A DNA stretch of 64,000 bases, taken from positions 1 through 64,000 of the forward strand of contig NZ_CP004353.1 of assembly GCF_000550805.1 (NCBI RefSeq), in the 5' to 3' direction. Of this stretch, positions 11,152-21,754 are shown one piece after another. The notes beneath the pieces were generated by a model, which saw only the letters and a list, made by a program, of their open reading frames with translations, was not told the origin of the DNA and did no database searches. Every line of letters starts with the position of its first letter. Within the stretch, counting starts at the first letter, position 1. Position numbers and translations under genes: made by a program. The stretch is from Corynebacterium vitaeruminis DSM 20294. GTDB lineage: Bacteria > Actinomycetota > Actinomycetes > Mycobacteriales > Mycobacteriaceae.

Positions 11152-13794
11152 ATGACAGATCCCAATCGAAAGATCCTCTTTAACGCATTCGACATGAACT
11201 GCGTAGTGCATCAGTCACCAGGCCTGTGGCGCCACCCCGATGACCACGCACGAGACTACAACACCATCGATTATTGGGTGAATCTAGCTAAGACGCTGGA
11301 GCGCGGCCTGTTCGACGGCCTGTTCATCGCGGATGTCTTGGGAACCTATGACGTCTACGGATCCAGCAACGAGGCGGCCTTGACCACAGGTGCCCAAGTG
11401 CCGGTCAACGACCCGATCCTGCTGGTGTCCGCGATGGCGCAGGCTACGGAGAACCTAGGTTTCGGCATTACCGCTGGCACTGCCTACGAACACCCGTACC
11501 CCTTCGCCCGCAGGCTCGCTACTCTCGATCACCTCACCCAAGGTCGGGCGGGCTGGAACGTGGTCACTGGCTACTTGCCGTCGGCGGCGCAGAACATGGG
11601 GGAGAAGGACCAGCTCCCACACGACGAGCGCTACGACCGTGCGGATGAATACCTCGAGGTGGTCTACAAGCTCCTCGAAGGCTCGTGGGAGGACGACGCC
11701 GTGGTCAACGACCGCGAGACAGGTATCTTCAGTGACCCAACAAAGGTCCACTCCATCAATCATCACGGGAAATACTTCGACGTGCCCGGCATTGCTATCA
11801 CTGAGCCGAGCGTGCAGCGTACCCCGGTCATCTATCAGGCTGGCGCCTCCAGCCGCGGAAAGCGATTCGCTGGCGAGCATGCCGAGGCCGTCTTCGTGAA
11901 GGCGAATAGCCCGGAGAAACTCAAAGAGGTCGTCGCCGATATCCGTGCTGAGGCCGCCGCCGCCGGCCGTGATCCGGAAGACATCAAGGTTTTCGCGATG
12001 CTCACCATCATCACCGGTGCAACAGAGGAAGAAGCGCAGTCGAAATACGAGGATTACCAGCAATACACTGACGTGCTTGGCGGACTTACCCTGATGAGCG
12101 GCTGGTCGGGAGCGGACCTGTCCACCTTCGAGCTCGACGAGCAGATCCGAGACATCAAGTCGAATGCCATCCAGTCCATCGCCAATACCTTGACCAGCGA
12201 GTATGGGGATGCTCCCACCGTGCGCGAGCTAGGCGAACGAACCGGGATCGGCGGATTCGGCCCGATCCTCGTCGGATCCGGCAAGGAGGTAGCTCGCCAG
12301 CTTGTCGAGCTCCAAGACCTCACCGACATTGATGGTTTCAACCTCGCATACGCAATCACCCCGGGCACCTTTGAAGATATCGTCGAATTTGTCGTGCCGG
12401 AACTTCAGGCTTTGGGCAGGTACAAGACCTCCTATGCCCCGGGCACGCTGCGGAACAAGCTCTTCGGCAAGGGAGATCGACTACCGAGCGACCACCGCGG
12501 TTCTCGTTACCGCGTTGGCGGGGATCTGTCGACTATCGGCGCTGCGTGGACGCCATCACAAGAAGTACCGGAAATTGAGGAGATTCTGGAAAACCTACGT
12601 CCCGTGTTCGAGGAGATTGCTGCCACGGCGGCAGCTCGCGAAGCAGATAGGAATTTCGACCGTAGGCTCGTCGACAAGCTCAAGCGGGCAGGATTTACCC
12701 GACTGCGAGCGCCGGTCGAGTACGGCGGGTACGGATTGAACCTGGAGGACACTTTTCGCGCTTACGTCGAGCTGGCGGCGGCTGACTCAAACCTCGCGCA
12801 AGGATTGCGTCCGCACTTTCTGGCGGTGGAATCGCTGCTGTCGGCGAAGGACGAGGGAATCAAACGCCGCTGGTTGACCCGCGTGGGTGCGGGTGAGATC
12901 GCCATCGGGAATGCTCTCACGGAAGTCGGGAACAAGCCGGGAGAAATCACAACGACGCTTAGCCCAGGTGCGGATGGATTTTTCCTCCTCAACGGTACGA
13001 AATTCTATTCCACTGGAAGCCTATACGCCGATGCGATCTTCGTGCGGGCGCGGATCGCTGGGACAGGCGAGGACGTCTTCCTATTTGTTGATCGAAACGC
13101 TCCAGGGGTCGGACTTTTCGACGATTGGGATGGGTTTGGCCAGAAGCTGTCTGCCTCGGGGACAACGGTCTTTAACCAAGTCATCGTGCCCGAAGAAGAC
13201 ATACTTCACCGCGATTACACCGCTCCCGGGGTAACCCAGGCTTTTGCCCAAGCGCATCACCTAGCAACCCTGGCTGGCATTGGCACCGCGATTGAACGAG
13301 ACATCACGAACTATGTTCGCGAACGCGCCCGTATCTTCAGTCATGGTGCAGGAACCATCCCGCGAGAGGATCCCCAGGTCCAGCAGGTCGTGGGTGAAGT
13401 GTCCGCGAAGGCCTATGCGGCCCGCACAGTGCTGGAAGGATTCCTCCGCAACCTCGATGCGGCATTAGTTCGCCTAGAGGGGATTCCGGAAAGCAAGGAA
13501 GGAGAATTCCGCGAGGCAATCTATGCGAGCATCGAGCTGGAGGCCTTCCGCGCTCAGCTCACCATCGCACCAGCCGTGCTCGATGCTGCCAATCACGCCT
13601 TCGAAGTGGGAGGAGCCTCGGCCACGCTAAAAACGACGGCGCTCGATCGACACTGGCGCAACGCGCGCGTCCTAGCCAACCATAACCCCCTCATCTACCG
13701 TGCTCGGCTCGTGGGCGAAGACGTCCTCAACGGCGGACACCAGGCAATTCAGTACACCATCGGTTCGAGCGAGAAGGTGGGTGCGAGCGCGTAG
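11152..13794 (+). CDS. Fused DszA/NtaA-type and DszC/SfnB-type flavin monooxygenase
   Basis: A single uninterrupted 880-aa frame joins two flavoenzyme types. Residues 1 to about 445 are a luciferase-like FMN monooxygenase of the NtaA/SnaA/DszA family (LFNAFDMNCVVHQSPGLW start, RLATLDHLTQGRAGWNVVTG, GAQVPVNDP). Residues from about 475 to 880 are an acyl-CoA-dehydrogenase-fold monooxygenase of the DszC/SfnB type (LKRAGFTRLRAPVEYGGYGL, GNALTEVGNKPGEI, C-terminal RHWRNARVLANHNP-like segment). The joint near residues 445-470 resembles a normal DszA C-terminus. Such enzymes use reduced flavin from a separate reductase, here probably the gene at 16543. An AGGAAAGG ribosome site precedes ATG. The role in C-S bond cleavage is inferred from context. 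Confidence 0.85.
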   Translation: MTDPNRKILFNAFDMNCVVHQSPGLWRHPDDHARDYNTIDYWVNLAKTLERGLFDGLFIADVLGTYDVYGSSNEAALTTGAQVPVNDPILLVSAMAQATENLGFGITAGTAYEHPYPFARRLATLDHLTQGRAGWNVVTGYLPSAAQNMGEKDQLPHDERYDRADEYLEVVYKLLEGSWEDDAVVNDRETGIFSDPTKVHSINHHGKYFDVPGIAITEPSVQRTPVIYQAGASSRGKRFAGEHAEAVFVKANSPEKLKEVVADIRAEAAAAGRDPEDIKVFAMLTIITGATEEEAQSKYEDYQQYTDVLGGLTLMSGWSGADLSTFELDEQIRDIKSNAIQSIANTLTSEYGDAPTVRELGERTGIGGFGPILVGSGKEVARQLVELQDLTDIDGFNLAYAITPGTFEDIVEFVVPELQALGRYKTSYAPGTLRNKLFGKGDRLPSDHRGSRYRVGGDLSTIGAAWTPSQEVPEIEEILENLRPVFEEIAATAAAREADRNFDRRLVDKLKRAGFTRLRAPVEYGGYGLNLEDTFRAYVELAAADSNLAQGLRPHFLAVESLLSAKDEGIKRRWLTRVGAGEIAIGNALTEVGNKPGEITTTLSPGADGFFLLNGTKFYSTGSLYADAIFVRARIAGTGEDVFLFVDRNAPGVGLFDDWDGFGQKLSASGTTVFNQVIVPEEDILHRDYTAPGVTQAFAQAHHLATLAGIGTAIERDITNYVRERARIFSHGAGTIPREDPQVQQVVGEVSAKAYAARTVLEGFLRNLDAALVRLEGIPESKEGEFREAIYASIELEAFRAQLTIAPAVLDAANHAFEVGGASATLKTTALDRHWRNARVLANHNPLIYRARLVGEDVLNGGHQAIQYTIGSSEKVGASA

Positions 13795-13886
13795 CAAAAC
13801 CACACTGATCTGATCCGCACCCGGGGAAGCCAGCTATGGCCCCCGCATCCGCTGAACAACACTTCTCAAACAGAAAGGAAAGAAAC

Positions 13887-15071
13887 ATGACTTCGAACAG
13901 CCGCGATCTCACACTGCATTGGTTCCTCCCGACCTACGGGGATTCCCGAGGTATTACCTCCGGCGGGCATGGCGCTGGCTTTCACCACGGATCCCGGGAG
14001 GTGGATCTCGACTACCTCACCCAGATTGCCCTAGCAGCAGAGCACAACGGTTTCGAATCCGTCCTAACGCCTACGGGCCTGTGGTGCGAGGATGCCTGGA
14101 TTACCACCTCGGCGCTGATCGCGCGTACTTCTCGACTGAAATTCCTTGTGGCCACTCGCCCAGGACAGGTCAGCCCGACGATCATCGCTCAGCAGGCGGC
14201 GGCATTCCAGAAATTCTCGAATAATCGGCTGTTCATCAACATCGTCGTCGGCGGCGAGGACCACGAGCAGCGCGCCTTTGCGGACTATTCCACCAAGGAG
14301 GAGCGCTATCTGACCTCGGCTGAAGCCCTGACGATTCTCGATCATCTGTGGAATGATCCACAGCCGTACTCCTTCGAGGGCAAGTTCCTCCGGATTGAGA
14401 ACGCACAGCTTAAACAGCTCCCAGAGGTGTCACCGGCGATCTTCTTCGGCGGCTCCTCCGATCTCGGAATTCAGGTGGCCTCGCGGCATTCAAACGTGTA
14501 TCTGACTTGGGGCGAGCCGGTGGCAAACGCGAAGGAAAAGATCGACCGTGTCCGCCGAGAAGCGGATAGCGTTGGTCGGGAACTGGAGTACGGCATTCGC
14601 CTGCACATCATCGCGCGTCCCACGGATGAGGAAGCATGGGATGTGGCGCAGCGGTTGCTTGATGGGATTGACCCGGCAGAGGTGGAGAAGATCCAGGCGG
14701 GTCTCGCGCGCTCACAGTCGGAGGGGCAGCGCCGCATGACCGAGCTTCACCACCAAGGCGCGGGTTTTAGCTCCGGTCAGAGCGCACGAGTGCTCGAAAT
14801 TGAGGACAATTTGTGGGCTGGAGTCGGACTCGTGCGCGGTGGTGCCGGTACGGCTCTGGTGGGCTCGTACGAGTCGGTCGCGGCCGCGATCAAGCGCTAC
14901 TACGACGTCGGGTTTACCCACTTTGTCCTCTCGGGTTACCCGCACCTCGAGGAAACCTACTATGTCGGCGAGGGAGTGGTGCCAGCGCTGCAGAAACTGG
15001 GGATTTCTGTTTCCAACCACCAAGACGCTTCGAACGCCGCGTCCCCACAGACCCCGTTTCTCGCAGGTTGA
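13887..15071 (+). CDS. ssuD: FMNH2-dependent alkanesulfonate monooxygenase SsuD
   Basis: A 394-aa luciferase-like enzyme that oxidatively desulfonates alkanesulfonates to aldehyde and sulfite with reduced FMN. Family-typical segments are HWFLPTYGDSR near the N-terminus, TGLWCEDAW, LKFLVATRPGQVSPT, FINIVVGGEDHEQRAFAD and the C-terminal LSGYPHLEETY. The length is close to that of E. coli SsuD. I start at ATG 13887 with AGAAAGGAAAG upstream, not at the longer open frame from 13836. It lies 92 bp after the fused monooxygenase, in the same direction. A bidirectional hairpin separates it from the convergent ssuR. Confidence 0.92.
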   Translation: MTSNSRDLTLHWFLPTYGDSRGITSGGHGAGFHHGSREVDLDYLTQIALAAEHNGFESVLTPTGLWCEDAWITTSALIARTSRLKFLVATRPGQVSPTIIAQQAAAFQKFSNNRLFINIVVGGEDHEQRAFADYSTKEERYLTSAEALTILDHLWNDPQPYSFEGKFLRIENAQLKQLPEVSPAIFFGGSSDLGIQVASRHSNVYLTWGEPVANAKEKIDRVRREADSVGRELEYGIRLHIIARPTDEEAWDVAQRLLDGIDPAEVEKIQAGLARSQSEGQRRMTELHHQGAGFSSGQSARVLEIEDNLWAGVGLVRGGAGTALVGSYESVAAAIKRYYDVGFTHFVLSGYPHLEETYYVGEGVVPALQKLGISVSNHQDASNAASPQTPFLAG

Positions 15072-15089
15072 TCGCTGAGCAAGGGTGTT

Positions 15090-15109
15090 GCTTGTCGACG
15101 GCCAAAGGC
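15090..15109 (+). repeat. Dispersed motif copy GCTTGTCGACGGCCAAAGGC
   Basis: The copy lies 19 bp after the ssuD stop. The identical 20-mer occurs in reverse orientation inside the sugar permease gene at 34383-34402. Confidence 0.7.
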
Positions 15110-15154
15110 ATCGACGCCACTTTGCTTCCTCGTGACCGCAGGGTTTCTCGCGAA

Positions 15155-15194
15155 GGGCCGCGCCGATCATTATCGATCGACGCGGCCCGATTTT
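15155..15194. terminator. Hairpin between convergent ssuD and ssuR
   Basis: GGGCCGCG (15155-15162) pairs with CGCGGCCC (15181-15188), with an inner CGATC/GATCG stem and GATTTT after it on the plus strand. Confidence 0.75.
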
Positions 15195-15224
15195 CGTGAA
15201 GACTGCTGGGGACTGGGAGGATTC

Positions 15225-16370
15225 CTAGGAGAAGAGCAAGGGGTCATTACGGAAGCGGCTGAGCGCAACCTGGCTCGCCGCCCGTTGCAAAATGTTGCGT
15301 CCAGCATTGTGAATGCGCAGTTGCGCGCCGGGATGAGCCGTGTGTCTTACTCGGGAAACGGTAACGCGCAGGGTATCCGGGTCGAGCGTAAAAGCCTCAC
15401 CGGCAAAAACAACAACCTCGGGGTCGACGAATTCGACCGCTGCGGCGACGGCGTCCCCTAGTGCCTCGGCGCGGGCCCGGAAAAGTTCTTTGATGGGGGT
15501 GCAGTGCTGCGAATGCCGGACAAGGTCGGCGAAGGAAGACGTGCGCAAGCCCTGCGCCGTGGCTTCATCGATGATGCCAGAAACACTCAGTGGTGAGGCG
15601 TGCGAGGGGGTCTCAGGCCGGTAGATCGAGGGAGCCTTGCCGGAATGAGGGCGATGAACCACGCCGTTGAAAATCCAAGCATGATTCACTATTTCCCGAG
15701 CGTAGAAGTACAGAGTGGAGGGCAACAGAGGAGCCTCCCGACGGTCTGCCGCAAGCGGCGTATCGCTGATCTCTGCCCCGGCCATCGCCAACACGCCTGT
15801 TGAGACAGAAACCGAACGATTGAAGATTTCCGATAGGAGGGAGCAGACGTTGATGTCGTGCCAGCCATATTCGGAGGAATCGACGAATCCGTGGTGGTTT
15901 ACGTGGGAGGAAAATGCTATTCCAACGTCCACCGGCTGGGGCAGCCCGACAGATAAACGCTCTAGTTCGTGAGATACCGTGCGAAGATGGTCCTCTGGTG
16001 CCAGCTTCTTCGTGGCAAGGGGAAGCCTCCTCTGTCTGATAATTCGTCCGCCAACGTCGCAGACGACGATCTCGGTGCTAGAGACGCCGACGTGTGCTCC
16101 CCACGCAGTCAGGTGTCCTCCATCGATCCCCAGCGTGATACGCGGGCGACCTGTACGAGACTCCTCTTGGTTCGCAGCGGACACCTCTTCGACGAGGCCA
16201 GCCTCCATAAGCGAAGCGACGTGTCTAGTGATGCTGGCTTGTGAGTATCCCAGCTGTCTCTGTAGGAGGGTGCGGTCGGAAGCGGTGGTCCTAATCTGAT
16301 GGAAAACCCGTGCGACGGGAGTATCCGGAAAGGAAAAATAGACTGGTTTGTTCATGATGCTTGTAGTCAT
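15225..16370 (-). CDS. ssuR: ROK-family transcriptional regulator, SsuR-like
   Basis: A 381-aa protein with an N-terminal winged helix (about residues 20-80, LQRQLGYSQASITRHVASLMEAGLV) followed by a ROK fold. The sugar-kinase ATP motif and the zinc CxxGxxGCxE motif are absent, so it is a regulator and not a kinase. In C. glutamicum the ROK protein SsuR activates sulfonate-utilisation genes, and the neighbours fit that role. The start could be ATG 16370 or ATG 16355; neither has a clear ribosome site. It is divergent from the flavin reductase over a 172-bp region holding McbR-like boxes. Confidence 0.8.
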   Translation of the reverse strand: MTTSIMNKPVYFSFPDTPVARVFHQIRTTASDRTLLQRQLGYSQASITRHVASLMEAGLVEEVSAANQEESRTGRPRITLGIDGGHLTAWGAHVGVSSTEIVVCDVGGRIIRQRRLPLATKKLAPEDHLRTVSHELERLSVGLPQPVDVGIAFSSHVNHHGFVDSSEYGWHDINVCSLLSEIFNRSVSVSTGVLAMAGAEISDTPLAADRREAPLLPSTLYFYAREIVNHAWIFNGVVHRPHSGKAPSIYRPETPSHASPLSVSGIIDEATAQGLRTSSFADLVRHSQHCTPIKELFRARAEALGDAVAAAVEFVDPEVVVFAGEAFTLDPDTLRVTVSRVRHTAHPGAQLRIHNAGRNILQRAASQVALSRFRNDPLLFS

Positions 16371-16398
16371 GAACCATTAGTGTAGACAGATTGGTGCA
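16339..16398. promoter_or_regulatory. Two imperfect McbR-like boxes at the ssuR start
   Basis: TAGACTGGTTTGTTCA (16339-16354) and TAGACAGATTGGTGCA (16383-16398) flank the ssuR start codon. Between them GTTCATGA (16350-16357) and TCATGAAC (16367-16374) form an inverted repeat that might be an autoregulatory site. Confidence 0.4.
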
Positions 16399-16518
16399 CA
16401 ATTCCATCGCCCGGAAGAATTATTTGTATAAATGCCAGCTACCTCGGCAAATAACAATTACATTCTGAATGAAAATAATGCCAAATTTTCACTTTGGAAG
16501 AAATGATCGACAAATGAA

Positions 16519-16534
16519 TAGACAACATTGTCTA
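16519..16534. promoter_or_regulatory. McbR box (TAGAC-N6-GTCTA)
   Basis: TAGACAACATTGTCTA is a perfect inverted repeat ending 8 bp before the flavin reductase ATG, an ideal place for steric repression. Confidence 0.8.
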
Positions 16535-16542
16535 ATAAGGGC

Positions 16543-17073
16543 ATGAGTACAGCACTGAAGAATCATCTAAGTAGAGCCTCCTTTGAGGCTAAGGTCGAAA
16601 AGGCTTCGCTTCGCGAAACTCTCCGTCGTGTGCCCACTCCCATCACCTTCGTTGCAGCCGTCGTGGATGGGCGCCCAGTGGGGATGGTGGTTGGCTCTTT
16701 CGTTGGAATCAGTATTGAGCCTGCGCTGGTGGGCTTTTATACCCAGCATTGCTCGGGTACCTGGCCAGCACTCAAGAAGCACCTCGACAGAGGAGGAGAG
16801 ATTGGAGTTTCCGTGCTCGGGATCAACTTCCACGGGGATGTGTATTCGCTCGCCGGCCCGCAAGAGAAGCGTTTTGATCGCAACTGGAATCTGGCAGGCG
16901 ACGAAGCGATCATTCTCGACGGCGCGGACAGCTTCATCGTTGGTCGTGCCGATCTTATTGCAGAGGCTGGCGATCATGACTATGTGCAGCTAAGTGTTGA
17001 GAGGTCCTTTGTTGGTCTGAATGACTCCCAAGCACTTGTGTTTCATGATTCTCGGATTGGTCTCGTTACCTAG
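16543..17073 (+). CDS. Flavin reductase (FMN-binding split-barrel), SsuI-like
   Basis: A 176-aa flavin reductase-like protein of the HpaC/SsuI type. It has TPITFVAAV and PVGMVVGSFVGISIEPALVGFY in the FMN-binding part and GDVYSLAG-KRF later. It would supply reduced FMN to SsuD and to the fused monooxygenase. The start is ATG 16543; the TTG upstream only adds MSNKG. Translation may be nearly leaderless because the McbR box ends 8 bp before the ATG. It is divergent from ssuR and ends at a strong bidirectional terminator. Confidence 0.85.
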   Translation: MSTALKNHLSRASFEAKVEKASLRETLRRVPTPITFVAAVVDGRPVGMVVGSFVGISIEPALVGFYTQHCSGTWPALKKHLDRGGEIGVSVLGINFHGDVYSLAGPQEKRFDRNWNLAGDEAIILDGADSFIVGRADLIAEAGDHDYVQLSVERSFVGLNDSQALVFHDSRIGLVT

Positions 17074-17110
17074 AGCGCCACGGTGGTCGCTCAGATCGAG
17101 AATAGAGAAG

Positions 17111-17150
17111 AGCCCAGCACCTGCCGAAGGTGCTGGGCTGCGTGTTTTTT
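17111..17150. terminator. Bidirectional terminator
   Basis: A perfect 12-bp stem (17111-17122 with 17128-17139) with a GCCGA loop, followed by GCGTG and six T, lies between convergent genes. Confidence 0.92.
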
Positions 17151-17157
17151 CGTTGGC

Positions 17158-17595
17158 TTAGCCCATGTGCTTGGCGATGACCGCGCCGAGCTCCGGCAGC
17201 GCCGGCTCGATGAAGTTGGCGGCCTTGCCGCGGATCGCCTTGTAGGCCTTGACGAGCGCTGGGACGTTGATCTTCTCGGAGGCGTTGTCGGCGACGGTCA
17301 TGATGGCGGAGACGACCTCGTCCTTGTGCGCGACGAGGTAGGCGCCGAAGTCGGACTCGCCGCTGGCCTGGAAGCCCTGCCACTGCGGATCGAGGCTGCT
17401 GGCCAGCTCCGGCAGCAGGCGGTTGAGTCCCTTGGAGACGATGTCGGCGTCCATCTTCTTGGCCGCGCCGACCGCGCCCTTGAGCGCCATGCCGGAGATT
17501 CCGGACTGGCTGTCGACGGTGCGGTTGACGAGGTCGGTCAGGTCGGCGACGACGGCCTCGCGCGGGGTGCCGAGAAGATCGTTGAGAGAGCTCAC
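17158..17595 (-). CDS. Conserved actinobacterial protein, DUF6918-like
   Basis: A 145-aa, mostly helical and soluble protein without signal or membrane segments. I start at GTG 17595 (MSSLNDLLGTPREAVVADLTDLV), preceded by GAAAGG; the longer upstream frame has no gene-like sequence. It contains SQSGISGMALKGAVGAAKKMDAD and ends EPALPELGAVIAKHMG. It resembles short corynebacterial and mycobacterial proteins of unknown function, possibly DUF6918; the family name is from memory. No function can be assigned. It is a single-gene unit, convergent with the flavin reductase. Confidence 0.75.
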   Translation of the reverse strand: MSSLNDLLGTPREAVVADLTDLVNRTVDSQSGISGMALKGAVGAAKKMDADIVSKGLNRLLPELASSLDPQWQGFQASGESDFGAYLVAHKDEVVSAIMTVADNASEKINVPALVKAYKAIRGKAANFIEPALPELGAVIAKHMG

Positions 17596-18122
17596 GGTGG
17601 AAAGCCTTTCGGTGACGTAGGGGAAAGGCGGCCGGTGGCCGCCGCATTTTGTCCATATTAGCCGCGACCGGTTCAACGCGGTGCCCGTTCGCGGAGAGTT
17701 GTTTTCCTTTTTTGGAAGCAGTTCCTGTTCCTTATGGGAGGGCATCCTCCCCGCGCCGACCAGCGGCTGGACTCCACTTGGTCGGGTTATTCGAGCCGGG
17801 ATGGCCTTGCATAATCTCATCGAAGAAAATTATTTCTAGGCGAGGCAAGAAAAATGCGATTCCTATAGTGGGTCATGCCAATCATTGGGCCATGAACAAT
17901 AGGAACCGCTAACGTTGTCATTCTTCCGCCACAGGAAACTACTATTTCGGGCGTAGCGAAGAGCAACACAAGAAACACGAATTAACTGTAATCACAACAA
18001 TCACAGATGTTACTTTACTTATTTCCTGCAAGGCAACCGAATGCGGGAAAGGGGAAGAAAAACTTTCTCTAAAAAGAGTGTCGCGCCAGCCAGCGCAAAA
18101 GTCAATGCGATATCCGCGCGAG
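17596..18122. other. 527-bp intergenic region
   Basis: This is A+T-richer sequence, containing the promoter of the minus-strand gene at 17595. I see no convincing coding region, RNA or repeat here. Confidence 0.5.
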
Positions 18123-18401
18123 TCAATAGGCGTTGAGGCCGAGGAGAACGCGGGCGACGATCGTCGCAAACTCATCGTTGTGGGCGCTGAGCGGTTTCAG
18201 TCGGGTGATGATGGAGGAGAGGTGTGCTGCCAGCGGTTCGGGGGTTTCGAAGACGGGGAACCCGTCGAAGCGCGGCGAGCTCGCGCCGGCGATGGCGCAC
18301 AGCGCCGAGTAGTCGACCACCTCGCAAGGAAAGCGCTCGGCGAAGGCGTCCGCGATGGCGAGCACCTGCTCGGGGCTAAGCCCCCGCGGCGGCGCGCTCA
18401 C
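18123..18401 (-). CDS. Degenerate Doc-like toxin of a toxin-antitoxin pair
   Basis: A 92-aa protein with the layout of death-on-curing (Doc) toxins: LSPEQVLAIADAF start, a central A..SSPRFDGFPVFETPEPLAAHLSSI segment and a final VARVLLGLNAY helix. Where active Doc/Fic proteins carry H-x-F-x-D-G-N-K, this protein reads KPLSAHNDEFA, so the catalytic His and the DGNK loop are missing. Its ATG overlaps the stop of the upstream antitoxin (ATGA). It may be an inactive or divergent toxin. Family assignment rests on pattern similarity only. Confidence 0.6.
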   Translation of the reverse strand: MSAPPRGLSPEQVLAIADAFAERFPCEVVDYSALCAIAGASSPRFDGFPVFETPEPLAAHLSSIITRLKPLSAHNDEFATIVARVLLGLNAY

Positions 18402-18610
18402 CTGTGCGCCTTTGCTACGCGGGCCTTGGTCTCGGCCAGGTCGGTGATGGCGGAGGCGGCGAGGTCGCGCACTTCAGCGTCGGAAAGCGAACGCGAAGCG
18501 GCAGTAAGGATCGCACGGACTGCGGCCTCGTGCTTGCTCGTGGACTGCAGGCGGGCGAGGAGGGTGAGCGCGCGGTCCTGCTCGGCGGTGAGGCGAAGGG
18601 TCATGGCCAT
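18398..18610 (-). CDS. Ribbon-helix-helix-like antitoxin
   Basis: A 70-aa protein whose N-terminus (MTLRLTAEQDRALTLLARLQ, then SKHEAAVRAI) fits a short beta strand plus two helices, as in CopG/RHH DNA-binding antitoxins. The remainder is a charged helical tail. The start may be 18610 or the ATG two codons later. It precedes and overlaps the Doc-like gene, the usual antitoxin-first order. A perfect 9-bp-arm dyad just upstream (18617-18637) is a likely autoregulatory operator. The tail codes through a GCTTTCCGACG motif copy at 18477-18488. Confidence 0.65.
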   Translation of the reverse strand: MAMTLRLTAEQDRALTLLARLQSTSKHEAAVRAILTAASRSLSDAEVRDLAASAITDLAETKARVAKAHR

Positions 18611-18616
18611 GTGCTC

Positions 18617-18637
18617 ATGGTATCAGGGTGATACCAT
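18617..18637. promoter_or_regulatory. Operator dyad of the toxin-antitoxin operon
   Basis: Perfect inverted repeat with arms ATGGTATCA and TGATACCAT around GGG. It begins 7 bp upstream of the antitoxin start, a typical place for antitoxin autorepression. Confidence 0.7.
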
Positions 18638-18685
18638 ACTGGGCGCAGAGGGAGGCCTAGGGAGGGAATGAGGGGCAAAAACGGG

Positions 18686-18691
18686 TAGAAT
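18686..18691 (+). promoter_or_regulatory. Probable gyrA -10 element
   Basis: TAGAAT preceded by GGG lies 80 bp before the gyrA ATG. It is the same hexamer as upstream of gyrB. Confidence 0.45.
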
Positions 18692-18771
18692 GGTGGGCGT
18701 CTGTGCACGCATGCGAGCACAATGATCCCAATCAGGCCGCCACAGCGGCGAAGAGAAGTTAAAGGTGACTT

Positions 18772-21339
<2,568 letters not shown>

Positions 21340-21341
21340 AG

Positions 21342-21695
21342 ATGGCCAACCGTAAGGTAGCGATCCGCTACGTGTCGCCGCTCTCGGCGTTCAAGACCGC
21401 TCTGTCGCTGAGCCTCGTCGGGCTCGCGGCGTGGGTCATCTGCGTCGTCCTGCTGTACTTCGTCATGGGTGCGGCGGGCGTGTGGGACAACGTCAACGAG
21501 ATCATCGGCGGCGTCGGCGGTAGCCAGGGGATTACCTTCGGGCTCGTGCTCTCGCTGGCCAGCCTTATCGGGGCCATAGGCGCCATCATCGTCTCCGTCC
21601 TGGCGCCGCTGACGGCGGTTGTCTACAACGCGATCGTCGACCTGTTCGGCGGGCTCGTCGTCTCGCTGAGCGACGACGGCGAATTGGTTGGATAG
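21342..21695 (+). CDS. DUF3566 transmembrane protein
   Basis: A 117-aa membrane protein of the DUF3566 family. It has a short basic N-terminus (MANRKVAIRYVSPLSAFKTAL), one strong membrane helix at about 22-45, a glycine-rich loop (IIGGVGG) and two further hydrophobic segments. A gyrA-DUF3566 pair followed by tRNA-Ile and tRNA-Ala is a standard actinobacterial layout. It starts 2 bp after the gyrA stop, so it is translated from the same message. The function of the family is unknown. Confidence 0.88.
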   Translation: MANRKVAIRYVSPLSAFKTALSLSLVGLAAWVICVVLLYFVMGAAGVWDNVNEIIGGVGGSQGITFGLVLSLASLIGAIGAIIVSVLAPLTAVVYNAIVDLFGGLVVSLSDDGELVG

Positions 21696-21712
21696 CACAA
21701 AGGACGCGAAAA

Positions 21713-21750
21713 AAGGGACGGGCCAAAAGGCTCGTCCCTTTCTTCTTTGG
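21713..21750. terminator. Bidirectional terminator between gyrA unit and hmp
   Basis: A 12-bp stem with one G-U pair (21713-21724 with 21729-21740), AAAA loop and T-rich tail lies between convergent genes. Confidence 0.9.
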
Positions 21751-21754
21751 CGGG

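Noticed and set aside
17649..17912. Small plus-strand frame of 87 codons
   Set aside because: No ribosome site, unusual composition and no family-like sequence; it runs across the promoter of the minus-strand gene.
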